A DNA stretch of 64,000 nucleotides from an uncultured Oscillospiraceae bacterium. GTDB taxonomy: Bacteria > Bacillota > Clostridia > Oscillospirales > Oscillospiraceae. A model generated the notes under the pieces. It was not told where the DNA came from. It ran no database searches and worked only from the letters and a program-made list of their open reading frames with translations. Position numbers and translations under genes: made by a program. The DNA lies in assembly GCA_947169975.1 (NCBI GenBank), contig CAMVRT010000004.1, positions 62,001 through 126,000 of the forward strand, read 5' to 3'. Below are positions 1 to 9,363 of this stretch, piece by piece; position 1 is the first letter of the stretch; every line of letters begins with the position of its first letter.

Positions 1-455
1 TCCAGCTGCAGCCATTTTTCCAATTCCTGGGGGCCGGAGAAGACCACGGTGTGCTGCGACCAGCTGGCCACGCCCACCACCTCGGGATGGTGCGGCTCGC
101 CGATCATGACAGGTATCCTTCCCTCCTCCTCTGCCCTGGCAACTATCTGCTGCAGGCGGAGGACATTGGGGCAGGTTGCGTCAACACAGGAAGCCCCGAT
201 GGCGCGGAGATACGCAATGACCTCCTTTTTCTCTCCGTGTGCGCGGATCAGCACTGTGTCTTCAGGGCGGATCTCACGAATGCTGTCCACCTGGCGTACT
301 CCCAGTTCACACAGCTGGTTTACCACATTGGCGTTGTGGATGATGCTGCCAAGCATCACGCAGCCGCCGTTATCACGGGCGGTTTTCTCTGCCAGTTCCA
401 CAGCTCGCTCAACACCGTAGCAGAAGCCGGCCGTATCGGCAAGGATCACTTTCAT
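1..455 (-). CDS. ispH: 4-hydroxy-3-methylbut-2-enyl diphosphate reductase, N-terminal part (runs off left edge)
   Basis: Minus-strand translation from ATG at 455 reads MKVILADTAGFCYGVERAVELAEKTARDNGG...LGSIIHNANVVNQL...IRAHG...DATCPNV, typical of IspH. Confidence 0.9.
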   Translation of the reverse strand, partial: MKVILADTAGFCYGVERAVELAEKTARDNGGCVMLGSIIHNANVVNQLCELGVRQVDSIREIRPEDTVLIRAHGEKKEVIAYLRAIGASCVDATCPNVLRLQQIVARAEEEGRIPVMIGEPHHPEVVGVASWSQHTVVFSGPQELEKWLQL

Positions 456-1045
456 TGCGCACCGCCCAATTCGTAAACCTGACGCATGATCTCCTCGGCA
501 TTTTCCCTGTACTCCTCCGCCGTGCCTCTCCGGCTGGTATAAACCGGGGTGTAGGGTTTGCCGAAGATAATGGGAACCTTACGGAAAAGGCCTTTCTTGC
601 TGCCAATATACACAGGAACCATGCGGACTCCGGCTCGCACGGCGATCATGCCTGCGCCGCTCTTGATATGTACCTCCTTATTCTTTCGGACACGTGTGCC
701 TTCCGGGAAGATCATCAGGCTGCAGCCCTCCCGCAGCGCCTGAATCGAGCGCTTCAGCGCAGCCACGTCGTGGTTGCCGCGATCCACCGGAAAAACGCCC
801 AGCTTTGTCAAAAATGTCTTCAAGACAGGGATTTTGAACAGCTGCTTCTTAGCCATGACCTGCAGCGGAAAATCACGCCGCAGCGCGCTGATAAGCAGGA
901 TCGGATCCCACCAGCTGCAGTGGTTGGGACAGAGCACCAGCGGCTCGTCCGGCAGGTTTTCCAGGCCCTTTACATCAACGGGATGGAGGAAGTCTACAAA
1001 TGGCTTGAGAAAATCATGTACCTTTGTGTAATACTCGTTAATCAT
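452..1045 (-). CDS. plsC: 1-acyl-sn-glycerol-3-phosphate acyltransferase
   Basis: 197-aa ORF with acyltransferase motifs NHCSWWDP and FPEGTR. Confidence 0.88.
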   Translation of the reverse strand: MINEYYTKVHDFLKPFVDFLHPVDVKGLENLPDEPLVLCPNHCSWWDPILLISALRRDFPLQVMAKKQLFKIPVLKTFLTKLGVFPVDRGNHDVAALKRSIQALREGCSLMIFPEGTRVRKNKEVHIKSGAGMIAVRAGVRMVPVYIGSKKGLFRKVPIIFGKPYTPVYTSRRGTAEEYRENAEEIMRQVYELGGAQ

Positions 1046-1728
1046 TCCTCGCCAAGCCTCCTACGGATCACGTCCAGAAGCGCAGCCTTGCTCTCCTCAA
1101 AGTTCAGATCGCTGGTGTCCACACGTATGGCATCCTCCGCTTCCCGCAGCGGGGCGATCTCTCGGTGGGTGTCGTCCCAGTCCCGCTGGATCATCTCCTG
1201 CAAGACCTCTTCATAGCGGCGTGGCGTTCCGCGCTCGATCAACTCGTTGAGGCGGCGGCGGGCTCTCTTGCCCACGTCAGCCGTGAGGTAGATCTTGACA
1301 TCCGCATCAGGAAGAACGACAGTCCCGATGTCGCGTCCGTCCATGATGACACTGCGCCGCCGGGCCAGATCGCGCTGCATGTCCAGCAGGAACGCGCGCA
1401 CCTCGGGAATGGCGGAAACAGCAGAGGCATACATGGAGATCTCCGGCAAGCGGATCACATCTGTGACATCGGATCCGTTGAGCAGCATATGCTGTAAACC
1501 ATCTTCACTGTACACCATGTCCACATGGATCTCAGGCAGGACATTGATGACCCGGAAGCTGTCATGCGGATCGATCCCGCAGCGGAATACGTAATAGCCG
1601 ATGGTCCGGTAGATGGCGCCGGTATCGACATACAGAATATTTCGCTCGGCGGCAATCGCCTTTGCCAGAGTGCTTTTGCCGGCGCCGGAAGGCCCGTCGA
1701 CGGCAATGGAATAGATACGATTACTCAT
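1042..1728 (-). CDS. cmk: cytidylate kinase
   Basis: MSNRIYSIAVDGPSGAGKSTLAKAIA...YVDTGAIYR...MDGRDIGTVVLPDADVKIYLTA. Start set at MSNR (1728) rather than the longer ORF start. Confidence 0.93.
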   Translation of the reverse strand: MSNRIYSIAVDGPSGAGKSTLAKAIAAERNILYVDTGAIYRTIGYYVFRCGIDPHDSFRVINVLPEIHVDMVYSEDGLQHMLLNGSDVTDVIRLPEISMYASAVSAIPEVRAFLLDMQRDLARRRSVIMDGRDIGTVVLPDADVKIYLTADVGKRARRRLNELIERGTPRRYEEVLQEMIQRDWDDTHREIAPLREAEDAIRVDTSDLNFEESKAALLDVIRRRLGEE

Positions 1729-2975
1729 GTTTCTTTGCACCCCCTGTATTTTGCCGCGGACAGGCCGGCCTGACGGCCGGTTGCCCACGCAATCTGCAAA
1801 TTAAAGCCGCCGGTATAGGCGTCCACATCCAAAAGTTCACCGGCGAAGAAAAGTCCGTCCACCAGCTTGGATGCCATGGTGGCAGGCTGTACCTCCCCCA
1901 CCTTTATACCGCCGGCGGTAACAATGGCTTCCGCCACAGGGCGCGGCCCTGTCACGGCCAGCTCAAAGTTCTTTAACAGTGCGCACAGATGGCGGCGCTG
2001 CTCCTTCGTCACGGAATTCGCCTTGAGATCGGCGGGAATTCCCAACCGATCGAGCATCACATCAACCATGCTGCGGTTGACGAGGCCTGCAACGATCTTG
2101 TCAAAGTCCTTATTGGGCGATTCGGTGAGATCCCGCAGGACACGAGCCTCCAGCTTCTGTTCATCCAGCCCGGGTTTCAGGTCGATGGAAAGCCTGTACT
2201 GCTCCCGATCCCAGCGCCGCATATGTGCGCTGGCGGATAGCACCAGCGGGCCTGAAACGCCGAAGTGGGTGAAGAGCATCTCGCCCAGTTCGTGAAATAC
2301 CGTCTTCCCTTTCCCGTCTTTGACGGTCAGCGTCACATTGCGAAGAGATAGGCCCTGCATCTTTCCGCAGCAGGGATCGTCACTGACCAGCGGCACAAGA
2401 GACCCCCGGGGCTCGATCACGGTGTGGCCCAAACGCTCAGCCAGACGGTAGCCGTCTCCTGTGGAGCCTGTCCCGGGATAGGACATGCCGCCCGTGGCCA
2501 GAACGACGGCCTGCGCATCATAAAGCCCCTTCTCCCCTTTTACACCGCACACGCCGTCACTGTCCAGCAGAATGTCAACAGCACGATCACGGACGATGCG
2601 AACCCTGAGACGCCGCAGCTCCCGCTCCAGAGCACCGCTGATGTCAAAAGCGCGGTCTGACACGGGGAATACACGGTTCCCGCGCTCGGTTTTCAGCGGA
2701 ACGCCGAGGCCCTCAAAGAATTCCATGGTGTCCTGCCCGTTGAAACGGGAAAAAACGCTGTACAGGAATCGCCCGTTGCACGGTACGTTCCGGAGCAGCG
2801 TGTCCAGATCACAGTTGTTGGTCACGTTGCAGCGTCCCTTCCCGGTAATATTCAATTTTTTGCCCAACCGCTCGTTGGGATCCAGCAGCGTCACTGCCGC
2901 ACCCTGACCGGCAGCGCTGATGGCTGCCATCATGCCGGACGCACCGCCGCCGATAATCACAATGTTATGGCTCAT
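1725..2975 (-). CDS. NAD(P)/FAD-dependent oxidoreductase, HI0933/YhiN (BaiN-like) family
   Basis: MSHNIVIIGGGASGMMAAISAA...LGKKLNITGKGRCNVTNN...ATGGMSYPGTGSTGDGY...TAGGIKVGEVQPATMASKLVDGLFFAGELLDVDAYTGGFNLQIAWATG. Confidence 0.88.
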   Translation of the reverse strand: MSHNIVIIGGGASGMMAAISAAGQGAAVTLLDPNERLGKKLNITGKGRCNVTNNCDLDTLLRNVPCNGRFLYSVFSRFNGQDTMEFFEGLGVPLKTERGNRVFPVSDRAFDISGALERELRRLRVRIVRDRAVDILLDSDGVCGVKGEKGLYDAQAVVLATGGMSYPGTGSTGDGYRLAERLGHTVIEPRGSLVPLVSDDPCCGKMQGLSLRNVTLTVKDGKGKTVFHELGEMLFTHFGVSGPLVLSASAHMRRWDREQYRLSIDLKPGLDEQKLEARVLRDLTESPNKDFDKIVAGLVNRSMVDVMLDRLGIPADLKANSVTKEQRRHLCALLKNFELAVTGPRPVAEAIVTAGGIKVGEVQPATMASKLVDGLFFAGELLDVDAYTGGFNLQIAWATGRQAGLSAAKYRGCKET

Positions 2976-3831
2976 TTTTTGTACTTCCGAAGATGCTGTG
3001 TTCCATCCATACCCGCTCCATTTCCGCAAAGACGCCGTCGACATCATCCTTCCTGCGGCGGCCAAGCTCTGCAATAAGAGCATTAAGCAGGCTCAAAGGC
3101 GCGGCCATGGAGTCTACGAAGGAGATCATGTCGCTGCGCACAAGGAGAGACGCAGAAGCCCACTGATAAAGCGGTGAAATGGTACTGTCAGTTATGGCGA
3201 TCACGTCCGCGCCGCGCTCATGAGCGTATTGCACCGCGTTGACAGCCATAATGGAATAGCGTGGGAAGCTGATTCCCACCAGCACATCGCCAGGACCGAT
3301 ATGGACAAGCTGTTCATAGATCTCTCCGGCGGCAGAATTCTGAACAAAAATTACATTTTTAAAAATCAGATGCAGATAAAAATTCAGATAGCCGGCAAGA
3401 AACGAGGAGGAACGGACGCCCAGAATAAAGATGCGGTCAGCGTGAAGAAGCATGTCCACAACACGCTGAAACTCCTTACGGTCAATTCTTTCGATGGCCG
3501 CATGGATACTGTCCATATCCCGCTGCATGACCTCGCTGATCATATCCGTGCCGCTGATCTGCTCCTGTGATGCGCGGATCCGCTGTACGGAGGTCAGACG
3601 GCCGCGCACCAGTTCCTGTAAAGCGCGCTGCATGCCGGGATATCCCTCATAACCCAGCTCTGCTGCAAAACGAACCACCGTGGACTCACTGACAGAGACA
3701 ATGTCTCCCAATCGCTTCGCCGTCAAAAAAGCGGCCTTATCGGCATTCTGAAGAATGTAGTCAGCGATACGCTTGTGGGCTTTTGAGAAGGATCCCATTC
3801 CGGAACGGATCTGGTGAAGAACGTCATTCAT
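2965..3831 (-). CDS. MurR/RpiR family transcriptional regulator
   Basis: N-terminal HTH (DYILQNADKAAFLTAKRLGDIVSVSESTVVRFAAELGYEGYPGMQRAL) plus SIS domain (ILGVRSSSFLAGYLNFYL). Start at MNDVLHQ. Confidence 0.85.
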   Translation of the reverse strand: MNDVLHQIRSGMGSFSKAHKRIADYILQNADKAAFLTAKRLGDIVSVSESTVVRFAAELGYEGYPGMQRALQELVRGRLTSVQRIRASQEQISGTDMISEVMQRDMDSIHAAIERIDRKEFQRVVDMLLHADRIFILGVRSSSFLAGYLNFYLHLIFKNVIFVQNSAAGEIYEQLVHIGPGDVLVGISFPRYSIMAVNAVQYAHERGADVIAITDSTISPLYQWASASLLVRSDMISFVDSMAAPLSLLNALIAELGRRRKDDVDGVFAEMERVWMEHSIFGSTKNEP

Positions 3832-3835
3832 CCCG

Positions 3836-4546
3836 TCATTCGCTTCCTTTAAGTTCTTTGATTTCAATATCTGTCAAGTATCTCCACTTGCCAGTCTTCA
3901 GGTCTCCCAAAACAAGGCTGCCCTCCTGAACGCGGCACAGTGAGCACACACTCAACCCCGCCTTCCGGCACATACGCCGGATCTGACGGTTCTTTCCCTC
4001 ATGAATGGTTACGCACAGCTCGGCACGATTGTCGGCTCGAGACAGGACGGACACAGAGGCCGGCCGGATCATCTCACCGTCCAGATCCGTTATCGAGGCA
4101 AGCCGCTCCGCGGCGCCGTCCAGCTCCCCTGTTACCGTGACATGATAGATCTTGTCAACCTCGTGTCGGGGATGGATCAGCGACTGCATCAGCGCACCGT
4201 CATTTGTGAAGAGCAGAAGCCCCTCCGAATCCATATCCAGCCGGCCCACCGGGAAAACACGCTCCCCGCAGTCGGAAACCAGCTGGGCCGCTGTTTTGCG
4301 GCTCCGTTCATCAGACAGCGTGGTCACATATCCTCTCGGCTTATTGAGCATGAGGTAAATGGGCGGAGGTGTCGCTGGGATCGGCTCTCCATCCACCTCG
4401 ATCCTGTCCAGATCGGGGTCTGCATTGTCACCTAATGCGGCAACCAGCCCATTCACACGGACACGGCCCTGCCGCAGCAGCTCCTCCGCTGCACGGCGGG
4501 AGCAGAGGCCGGCACGCGCTATGATCTTTTGCACTCGCTCAGCCAA
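3836..4546 (-). CDS. rRNA pseudouridine synthase, RluB/RsuA family
   Basis: S4 domain then NKPRGYVTT...VFPVGRLDMDSEGLLLFTNDG...EGKNRQIRRMCRK. Confidence 0.9.
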   Translation of the reverse strand: MAERVQKIIARAGLCSRRAAEELLRQGRVRVNGLVAALGDNADPDLDRIEVDGEPIPATPPPIYLMLNKPRGYVTTLSDERSRKTAAQLVSDCGERVFPVGRLDMDSEGLLLFTNDGALMQSLIHPRHEVDKIYHVTVTGELDGAAERLASITDLDGEMIRPASVSVLSRADNRAELCVTIHEGKNRQIRRMCRKAGLSVCSLCRVQEGSLVLGDLKTGKWRYLTDIEIKELKGSE

Positions 4547-5351
4547 GTCGTCCCTCCTGCGCTAAAAACGCTGTTGTATCACTTTGCAGTGCCGCAAATC
4601 CCTCTTCGTACATCGCAGCGTGGTCCACCCAATCGTTCCCGTCCTGGAGCGTCACAGCCACCAGACGGCCGCCCGATCTCTGCACACAGCTGACAAGCGT
4701 TCTTCCTGCCGCCATGGTGTAACCGGTTTTCATGCCGATACACCCGTCCAAGCGGTGAAGCAGCTTGTTGTGGTTGCTCATATTCCGGTCGCCGACTGAT
4801 GCGGTCATCGTGGAGCAGATCCGGACAAAGGTGGGATTTTCCGCGGCATAGGCTGCCAGCAGCGCCATATCCCGGGCGGTGGAGTAGTGGTTCTCTGCGT
4901 CCAATCCGTTGGGGTTGGCAAAAGATGTGCCATTCATGCCCAACGTACGAGCCTTCTCGTTCATCCAGCCCACAAAGCGTTCCACGCTGCCGGCGCTGTG
5001 ATCGGCAAGGGCCAGCGCAGCATCGTTCCCGGAGCATAGAAGCAGCCCATAGAGCAGAGATTCCACCGTGACCGTTTCGCCGGGTTTGAGATACATGGAG
5101 GAGCCCTCTACCATATGCTCCGGGAGAATGGTAACTGACTCCTGCAGACCACAATGCTCCAGCACCACAAGAGCCGTCATGATCTTTGTGGTGCTGGCAA
5201 TGCGCATTTTAGTGTCCGGGTTTTTCTCATACAGGATCTGCCCTGTTTCCGCATCCATCAAAACGGCGGACGTTGCGGAAACAGACAATGCAAAGGCATG
5301 GGAAGGCGCGAGAATCAACAGGGCGCAGAGTATAGTAACGATATTCTTCAT
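4539..5351 (-). CDS. D-alanyl-D-alanine carboxypeptidase (DacF/DacB-like)
   Basis: Signal peptide; penicillin-binding motifs STTKIMTALV, SGNDAAL, KTGYT. Confidence 0.9.
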   Translation of the reverse strand: MKNIVTILCALLILAPSHAFALSVSATSAVLMDAETGQILYEKNPDTKMRIASTTKIMTALVVLEHCGLQESVTILPEHMVEGSSMYLKPGETVTVESLLYGLLLCSGNDAALALADHSAGSVERFVGWMNEKARTLGMNGTSFANPNGLDAENHYSTARDMALLAAYAAENPTFVRICSTMTASVGDRNMSNHNKLLHRLDGCIGMKTGYTMAAGRTLVSCVQRSGGRLVAVTLQDGNDWVDHAAMYEEGFAALQSDTTAFLAQEGRLG

Positions 5352-5390
5352 GGAATCACCCCTGAATATGGATGACTCCATTCTATTCAA

Positions 5391-5795
5391 TCAGAACGTC
5401 TCTTTTTCCGCTTTTCGCTTTTCGATAAAATGATCGACACGGTCCATGACCTCGGGCACCATGTCGATGACACGATCAACGGTACTTGTGGCGGCCACGG
5501 CGACAGGCAGAACCCGGGTAATGCCGTCCTTGATGACAAGGAACGCTACCGGGTCGACACGGACGCCCGCGGTACTGGCGCCTCCGAAATTATTGGACTG
5601 TTTGCCGTAGTCTCCGCCGCCGCAGCCAAAGCCGAAGCTCAGGCGGGAAACGGGAATCAGCGTTACGCCGTCCGGCGTGTTGATCGGCTGGCCGATGATG
5701 GTATTGGAATCCACCATGTCGCGGATCTTGCTCATAGAGCTCTGCATCAAATCCGACAGGGAATAGCCTTTCTTCTCATTCATTTCCATGTTCAT
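5391..5795 (-). CDS. ytfJ: GerW/YtfJ family sporulation protein
   Basis: 134 aa: LMQSSMSKIRDMVDSNTIIGQPINTPDGVTLIPVSRLSFGFGCGGGDY...GGASTAGVRVDPVAFLVIK, characteristic of YtfJ. Confidence 0.9.
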   Translation of the reverse strand: MNMEMNEKKGYSLSDLMQSSMSKIRDMVDSNTIIGQPINTPDGVTLIPVSRLSFGFGCGGGDYGKQSNNFGGASTAGVRVDPVAFLVIKDGITRVLPVAVAATSTVDRVIDMVPEVMDRVDHFIEKRKAEKETF

Positions 5796-5826
5796 TCTCC
5801 TTTATATAATTCACTTGATTATCGAA

Positions 5827-6492
5827 TCAATCATCCTGCGATTTCCTGCTTTTACGAACGGAGCGATACCATTTCAGCACCGGGATACCAAAGCACCAGA
5901 GGATCGAAAAGACGTCCCGGATCTGAATTGATACGCCGATCTCCCCTTCCGCACGGGTCTTCAGCGCTTTGTAATCGACGTCCAGATGGATACGGGGATC
6001 CGGCAGGCGTACAAGCCGCTCCATCTGGGGCATGACCGTCCACATGGCAGAGCAGGCTTTTCCATACATCTCTGCTACATCGGCAGGGTTATCGCCGCCA
6101 AAGGTCACGGAGAGATCGAAGGGTTTGAAGCGAAGCCTTTTTCGCGTTCTCCCCAGACCACGTTTCAGGGATTCAAAAAGAGCCGGTGCGGCAGAACGGA
6201 TTTCGTCAAAGGACAGATCGAGCTTCTTTTTCTCTTTCTTCTCCTTTCCCTCCCCGGACTCTTCTTCCTTCTGTTCTTCTCCTTTTTTCTTCTTTTTATC
6301 CTTGGCTTTTTTACGCTCCTTCTTGCTGCCTTTTTCGGGTTTGACAGGTTTTGGAAGGATCTGCTTCGTGACAGGGCCGACCTTGACCCAGACGCGGAGG
6401 GACTCGCCAAATGAAGCGTAAACTCCGCCGCGGATAAAGAGAACGCCTCCAATCAGCAGCACAAGCGCTCCCAGAATATACAGTACAACCAA
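5827..6492 (-). CDS. DUF2953-type membrane-anchored protein with Lys/Glu-rich insertion
   Basis: Follows scpB and precedes ytfJ. A TTG start at 6492 is preceded by a GGAAAGGGGG Shine-Dalgarno. N-terminal TM, then GEEQKEEESGEGKEKKEKKK linker. Upstream part of the track ORF overlaps scpB and is not credible. Confidence 0.65.
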   Translation of the reverse strand: MVVLYILGALVLLIGGVLFIRGGVYASFGESLRVWVKVGPVTKQILPKPVKPEKGSKKERKKAKDKKKKKGEEQKEEESGEGKEKKEKKKLDLSFDEIRSAAPALFESLKRGLGRTRKRLRFKPFDLSVTFGGDNPADVAEMYGKACSAMWTVMPQMERLVRLPDPRIHLDVDYKALKTRAEGEIGVSIQIRDVFSILWCFGIPVLKWYRSVRKSRKSQDD

Positions 6493-6524
6493 GCAGTCAT
6501 CCCCCCTTTCCGCTAAATCGATTC

Positions 6525-7127
6525 TTATTCTGTCTCTGACGGATCGGTAAACTTCATCCCGTCCACCACGGTTCCGTCCTCGCCCAGACGCATCTGTCCG
6601 TCTGTCTCCAGACCGGGCATCTCGGGCAGCTCGTCCAATGAGTTGAGATGGAAGGCACGCAGAAATGCCTTGGTAGTGCGATACAGTCTCGGCCTGCCCG
6701 GGACCTGCAGACGGCCGCACTCTTCAATCAGATGGCGATCAAGCAGCAAGCCCACAGTATAAGAGCTGTCCACTCCGCGGATCTGATCCACGTAGGCCCT
6801 TGTAGTGGGCTGATAGTAGGCGATGATCGTCAGCACCTCTAATGCGGGCTGGCTCAGCTTGGCGGGCTTTCGGATTTCGAAAGCCTTGCGGATATAGTCG
6901 GCATAGTCCGGCGCGGAGCAGAGCTGATAGCTGTCATCCATCCGTACCAGACGGACACCCCGGCGGTCATAGCTGTAATGATCCGCCAGCTTCTTCAGCA
7001 CCAGCTCCACCGTAGGCCTGTCCATCTCCAGCGCTATGCAGATTCGATCGATCTGCACCGGCTCCCCGGAGGCAAACAGAATACCCTCTATGGCAGACTC
7101 GATTTCTCTCATTTCCAGTTTTTCCAT
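6525..7127 (-). CDS. scpB: segregation and condensation protein B
   Basis: IESAIEGILFASGEPV...LSQPALEVLTIIAYYQPTTRAYVDQIRGVDSSYTVGLLLDRHLIEECGR...LYRTTKAFLRAF; immediately downstream of scpA. An in-frame ATG at 7142 is an alternative start. Confidence 0.93.
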   Translation of the reverse strand: MEKLEMREIESAIEGILFASGEPVQIDRICIALEMDRPTVELVLKKLADHYSYDRRGVRLVRMDDSYQLCSAPDYADYIRKAFEIRKPAKLSQPALEVLTIIAYYQPTTRAYVDQIRGVDSSYTVGLLLDRHLIEECGRLQVPGRPRLYRTTKAFLRAFHLNSLDELPEMPGLETDGQMRLGEDGTVVDGMKFTDPSETE

Positions 7128-7143
7128 ATTGTTCTCTCTCAAA

Positions 7144-7932
7144 TCATTCGAATTTCAATTCATCCGGCAGTTCCCCATCGCAACTGACCGTACAATCTGA
7201 GGCAGAGCCCACCAGTCGGATGGCGCGGCTGCGGCAGAGCTCCAGAACTGCCATAAAGGTAGCCACCAATTCGCTGCGGCTGCGGCTGCCGCGGAACAGC
7301 AGCAAAAAGCGGGTCATACCGCCCTTTTTCAGACGCTGGAACAGCTCTCTGGCCTTCTGCTCCACCGAATAAGGCTCCCTCTTGACAATTTCCTCAAACA
7401 CACCGATCTGGGGCGGCTGGATCTGACCCTGCCGGTCAAATACGTCCTGCATGGCAATCACCAGATCGGCGCTCTCCTGGTCGTACTCATAGATCTTGCC
7501 CCGCTTCATGGGCTCCGGGTTTTTGGTGAGAATGTTGCGGCCAAATTCCGACATGGGACCCATCCGCTCCGTCAGCGTCTTGATCTTCAGGTAGATTTCG
7601 CCCCGCTTCCGCTCCTCCAGGGACTTGATGAGGGCGTCCATCTCATTTTGTGCCTCTTCGTCCTCAATGGACAACAGCATCCGCGTCTTGATATACATAA
7701 GGTGCGCCGCCATGGTAACAAACTCGCTGGCGATTTCCAGATCCATCTGCTGACGCTGCTCCAGATACTGCAGGTATTGATCCAATATCAGTGAAATGGG
7801 AATATCCTGAATCTCTATTTTATTTTTGCTCAGCAGAAACAGGATCAGATCCAGCGGGCCCTCAAAATCCTGGAGAGCTTCATTTCCCTTCTCCTGTACC
7901 ACTTTTTCCAGCTTAAAAATCGGATTGTCCAA
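7144..7932 (-). CDS. scpA: segregation and condensation protein A
   Basis: FEGPLDLILFLLSKNKIEIQDIPISLILDQYLQYL...SEFVTMAAHLMYIKTRMLL. Confidence 0.93.
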   Translation of the reverse strand: MDNPIFKLEKVVQEKGNEALQDFEGPLDLILFLLSKNKIEIQDIPISLILDQYLQYLEQRQQMDLEIASEFVTMAAHLMYIKTRMLLSIEDEEAQNEMDALIKSLEERKRGEIYLKIKTLTERMGPMSEFGRNILTKNPEPMKRGKIYEYDQESADLVIAMQDVFDRQGQIQPPQIGVFEEIVKREPYSVEQKARELFQRLKKGGMTRFLLLFRGSRSRSELVATFMAVLELCRSRAIRLVGSASDCTVSCDGELPDELKFE

Positions 7933-7941
7933 TTTGATCCC

Positions 7942-8631
7942 TCAAAATGAAGATAGATAGATAAAATGATTTTGGATACTGATGTTCAGCCCTGTCAATC
8001 TGGCAAAGAACAGAAGTACACTTTCGGTTGCCTGGGAGAGGAAGCTGCCGCCTGCGCCGAAAAGCACAAGGGCCAGCAGCAGGATCATTCCATACCGCTC
8101 ATACCGCATCAGCAGATTGTAGGCTCTGTCCGGAAGAACGGAAAACAGGACTTTGGAGCCATCCAGCGGCGGAATGGGGATCATATTAAAGATGCCAAGG
8201 CCGATGGATAAAGTTGCCGTGCTGATAAGAAGCGATATAATCCAGTGAGCGTATGAGCCGCCGGACAGAATCAGCTTCGTTGCAAACAGCAGAACGAACG
8301 CCAGAATCATATTGGATATCGGACCGGCCAGGGCAGTAAGCGCCATGCCCAGCTTGGGATGTTTAAAATGTCTGGGATCGACCATAACGGGCTTTGCCCA
8401 GCCGAAGCCCGCCACAGCAAGCATGGCAAGGCCCAGCCAGTCGATATGGCGAAACGGGTTCAAGCTCAAGCGGTGCTGGGATTTCGCCGTGGAATCTCCT
8501 AAAGCATAAGCAGCAAGCGCGTGGCACATCTCATGCACACAGAGGCATACCACAACGGCGATGAGCCGAAACAGCATATCCCGTGCAGAGCCAAGATCCA
8601 GCGCATTGAGCAGATTAGAAAAATAATTCAA
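7942..8631 (-). CDS. site-2 protease (M50) family zinc metalloprotease
   Basis: HEMCHALAAYALGD (HExxH), NPFRHIDWLG, FNMIPIPPLDGSKV. Confidence 0.88.
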   Translation of the reverse strand: MNYFSNLLNALDLGSARDMLFRLIAVVVCLCVHEMCHALAAYALGDSTAKSQHRLSLNPFRHIDWLGLAMLAVAGFGWAKPVMVDPRHFKHPKLGMALTALAGPISNMILAFVLLFATKLILSGGSYAHWIISLLISTATLSIGLGIFNMIPIPPLDGSKVLFSVLPDRAYNLLMRYERYGMILLLALVLFGAGGSFLSQATESVLLFFARLTGLNISIQNHFIYLSSF

Positions 8632-8874
8632 GCCAAACTTCTCCTAACCGAAGATAAAATGGGTATAAACAGGCAATATATAGTATATTATACCAAAGAT
8701 AATCCACAAATACAAGGAGAAATACTCACTGCAGCAAAGAGGTTTTCAAATGTCGGTTGCTGACACATATGTAACTGCTCTGTTTCTGAATTGTAACGCT
8801 TTAAAGTGCAAAATATGTTATAGTGCAAGTGGGATAAAAGTTCCGCGTACATCGGAAAGGAAGGAGATCACGCC

Positions 8875-9054
8875 ATGAAACGTTCCTGGAATTTGATTGC
8901 CGCGCTGGTCGGCCTGTGTGTTCTGATTTCCCTGATCGCCTTTTTCCTGCCAAACCGCGAAGGAATGATCCTCTCTTACCTTACCATGTCCCTGGCCGCA
9001 TTGGTGGGGGTGCTGTGTGTCGGAGGCATGATCCAGCTGTTTTCCCGCAAATAA
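8875..9054 (+). CDS. small (59 aa) two-TM-helix membrane protein, unknown
   Basis: ATG at 8875 preceded by GGAAGGAGATCACGCC; MKRSWNLIAALVGLCVLISLIAFFLPNREGMILSYLTMSLAALVGVLCVGGMIQLFSRK*. Absent from the supplied track, whose shortest entries are 60 aa. Confidence 0.6.
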   Translation: MKRSWNLIAALVGLCVLISLIAFFLPNREGMILSYLTMSLAALVGVLCVGGMIQLFSRK

Positions 9055-9123
9055 ACATGTTTCCCCTCAATGAAAACAACAGAAACTCCCGGCCGGAGTG
9101 AAAGATAACCCTCCCCTGCAAAG

Positions 9124-9157
9124 GGAAAAGCGCGGTGCAAACGCACCGCGCTTTTCC
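9124..9157. terminator. perfect 15-bp stem/4-nt loop hairpin, copy 1
   Basis: ggaaaagcgcggtgc-aaac-gcaccgcgcttttcc; identical to 9364..9397. Confidence 0.7.
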
Positions 9158-9363
9158 TCAGACTGTCAAAAAACGGCAATGCCGTTTTTTGACAAAAGGC
9201 TTGCAGCCTACTGCGCGCACTCATTGTCCGCCAATGGCGGACAATTCGCACACTTCGTAGTCTGAGAGGTGTATTTTGCCACGTACACGCCGCGGCAAAA
9301 TACGATTACATATCTTCGCGCCGTGCGCGGCGCGAACTCTGCGAGGCTTTTTTGACAAGCTGG

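Noticed and set aside
6165-6452. 95-aa alternative-frame ORF in the Lys-rich linker region
   Set aside because: Arises from the low-complexity A/G-rich codon run in another frame of the DUF2953-type gene.
8976-9251. 91-aa minus ORF and neighbouring 71-aa plus ORF (9276-9491) in the hairpin cassette
   Set aside because: Both run through palindromes and, in the second case, into tsf antisense; no SD. The region is better explained as structured repeats.
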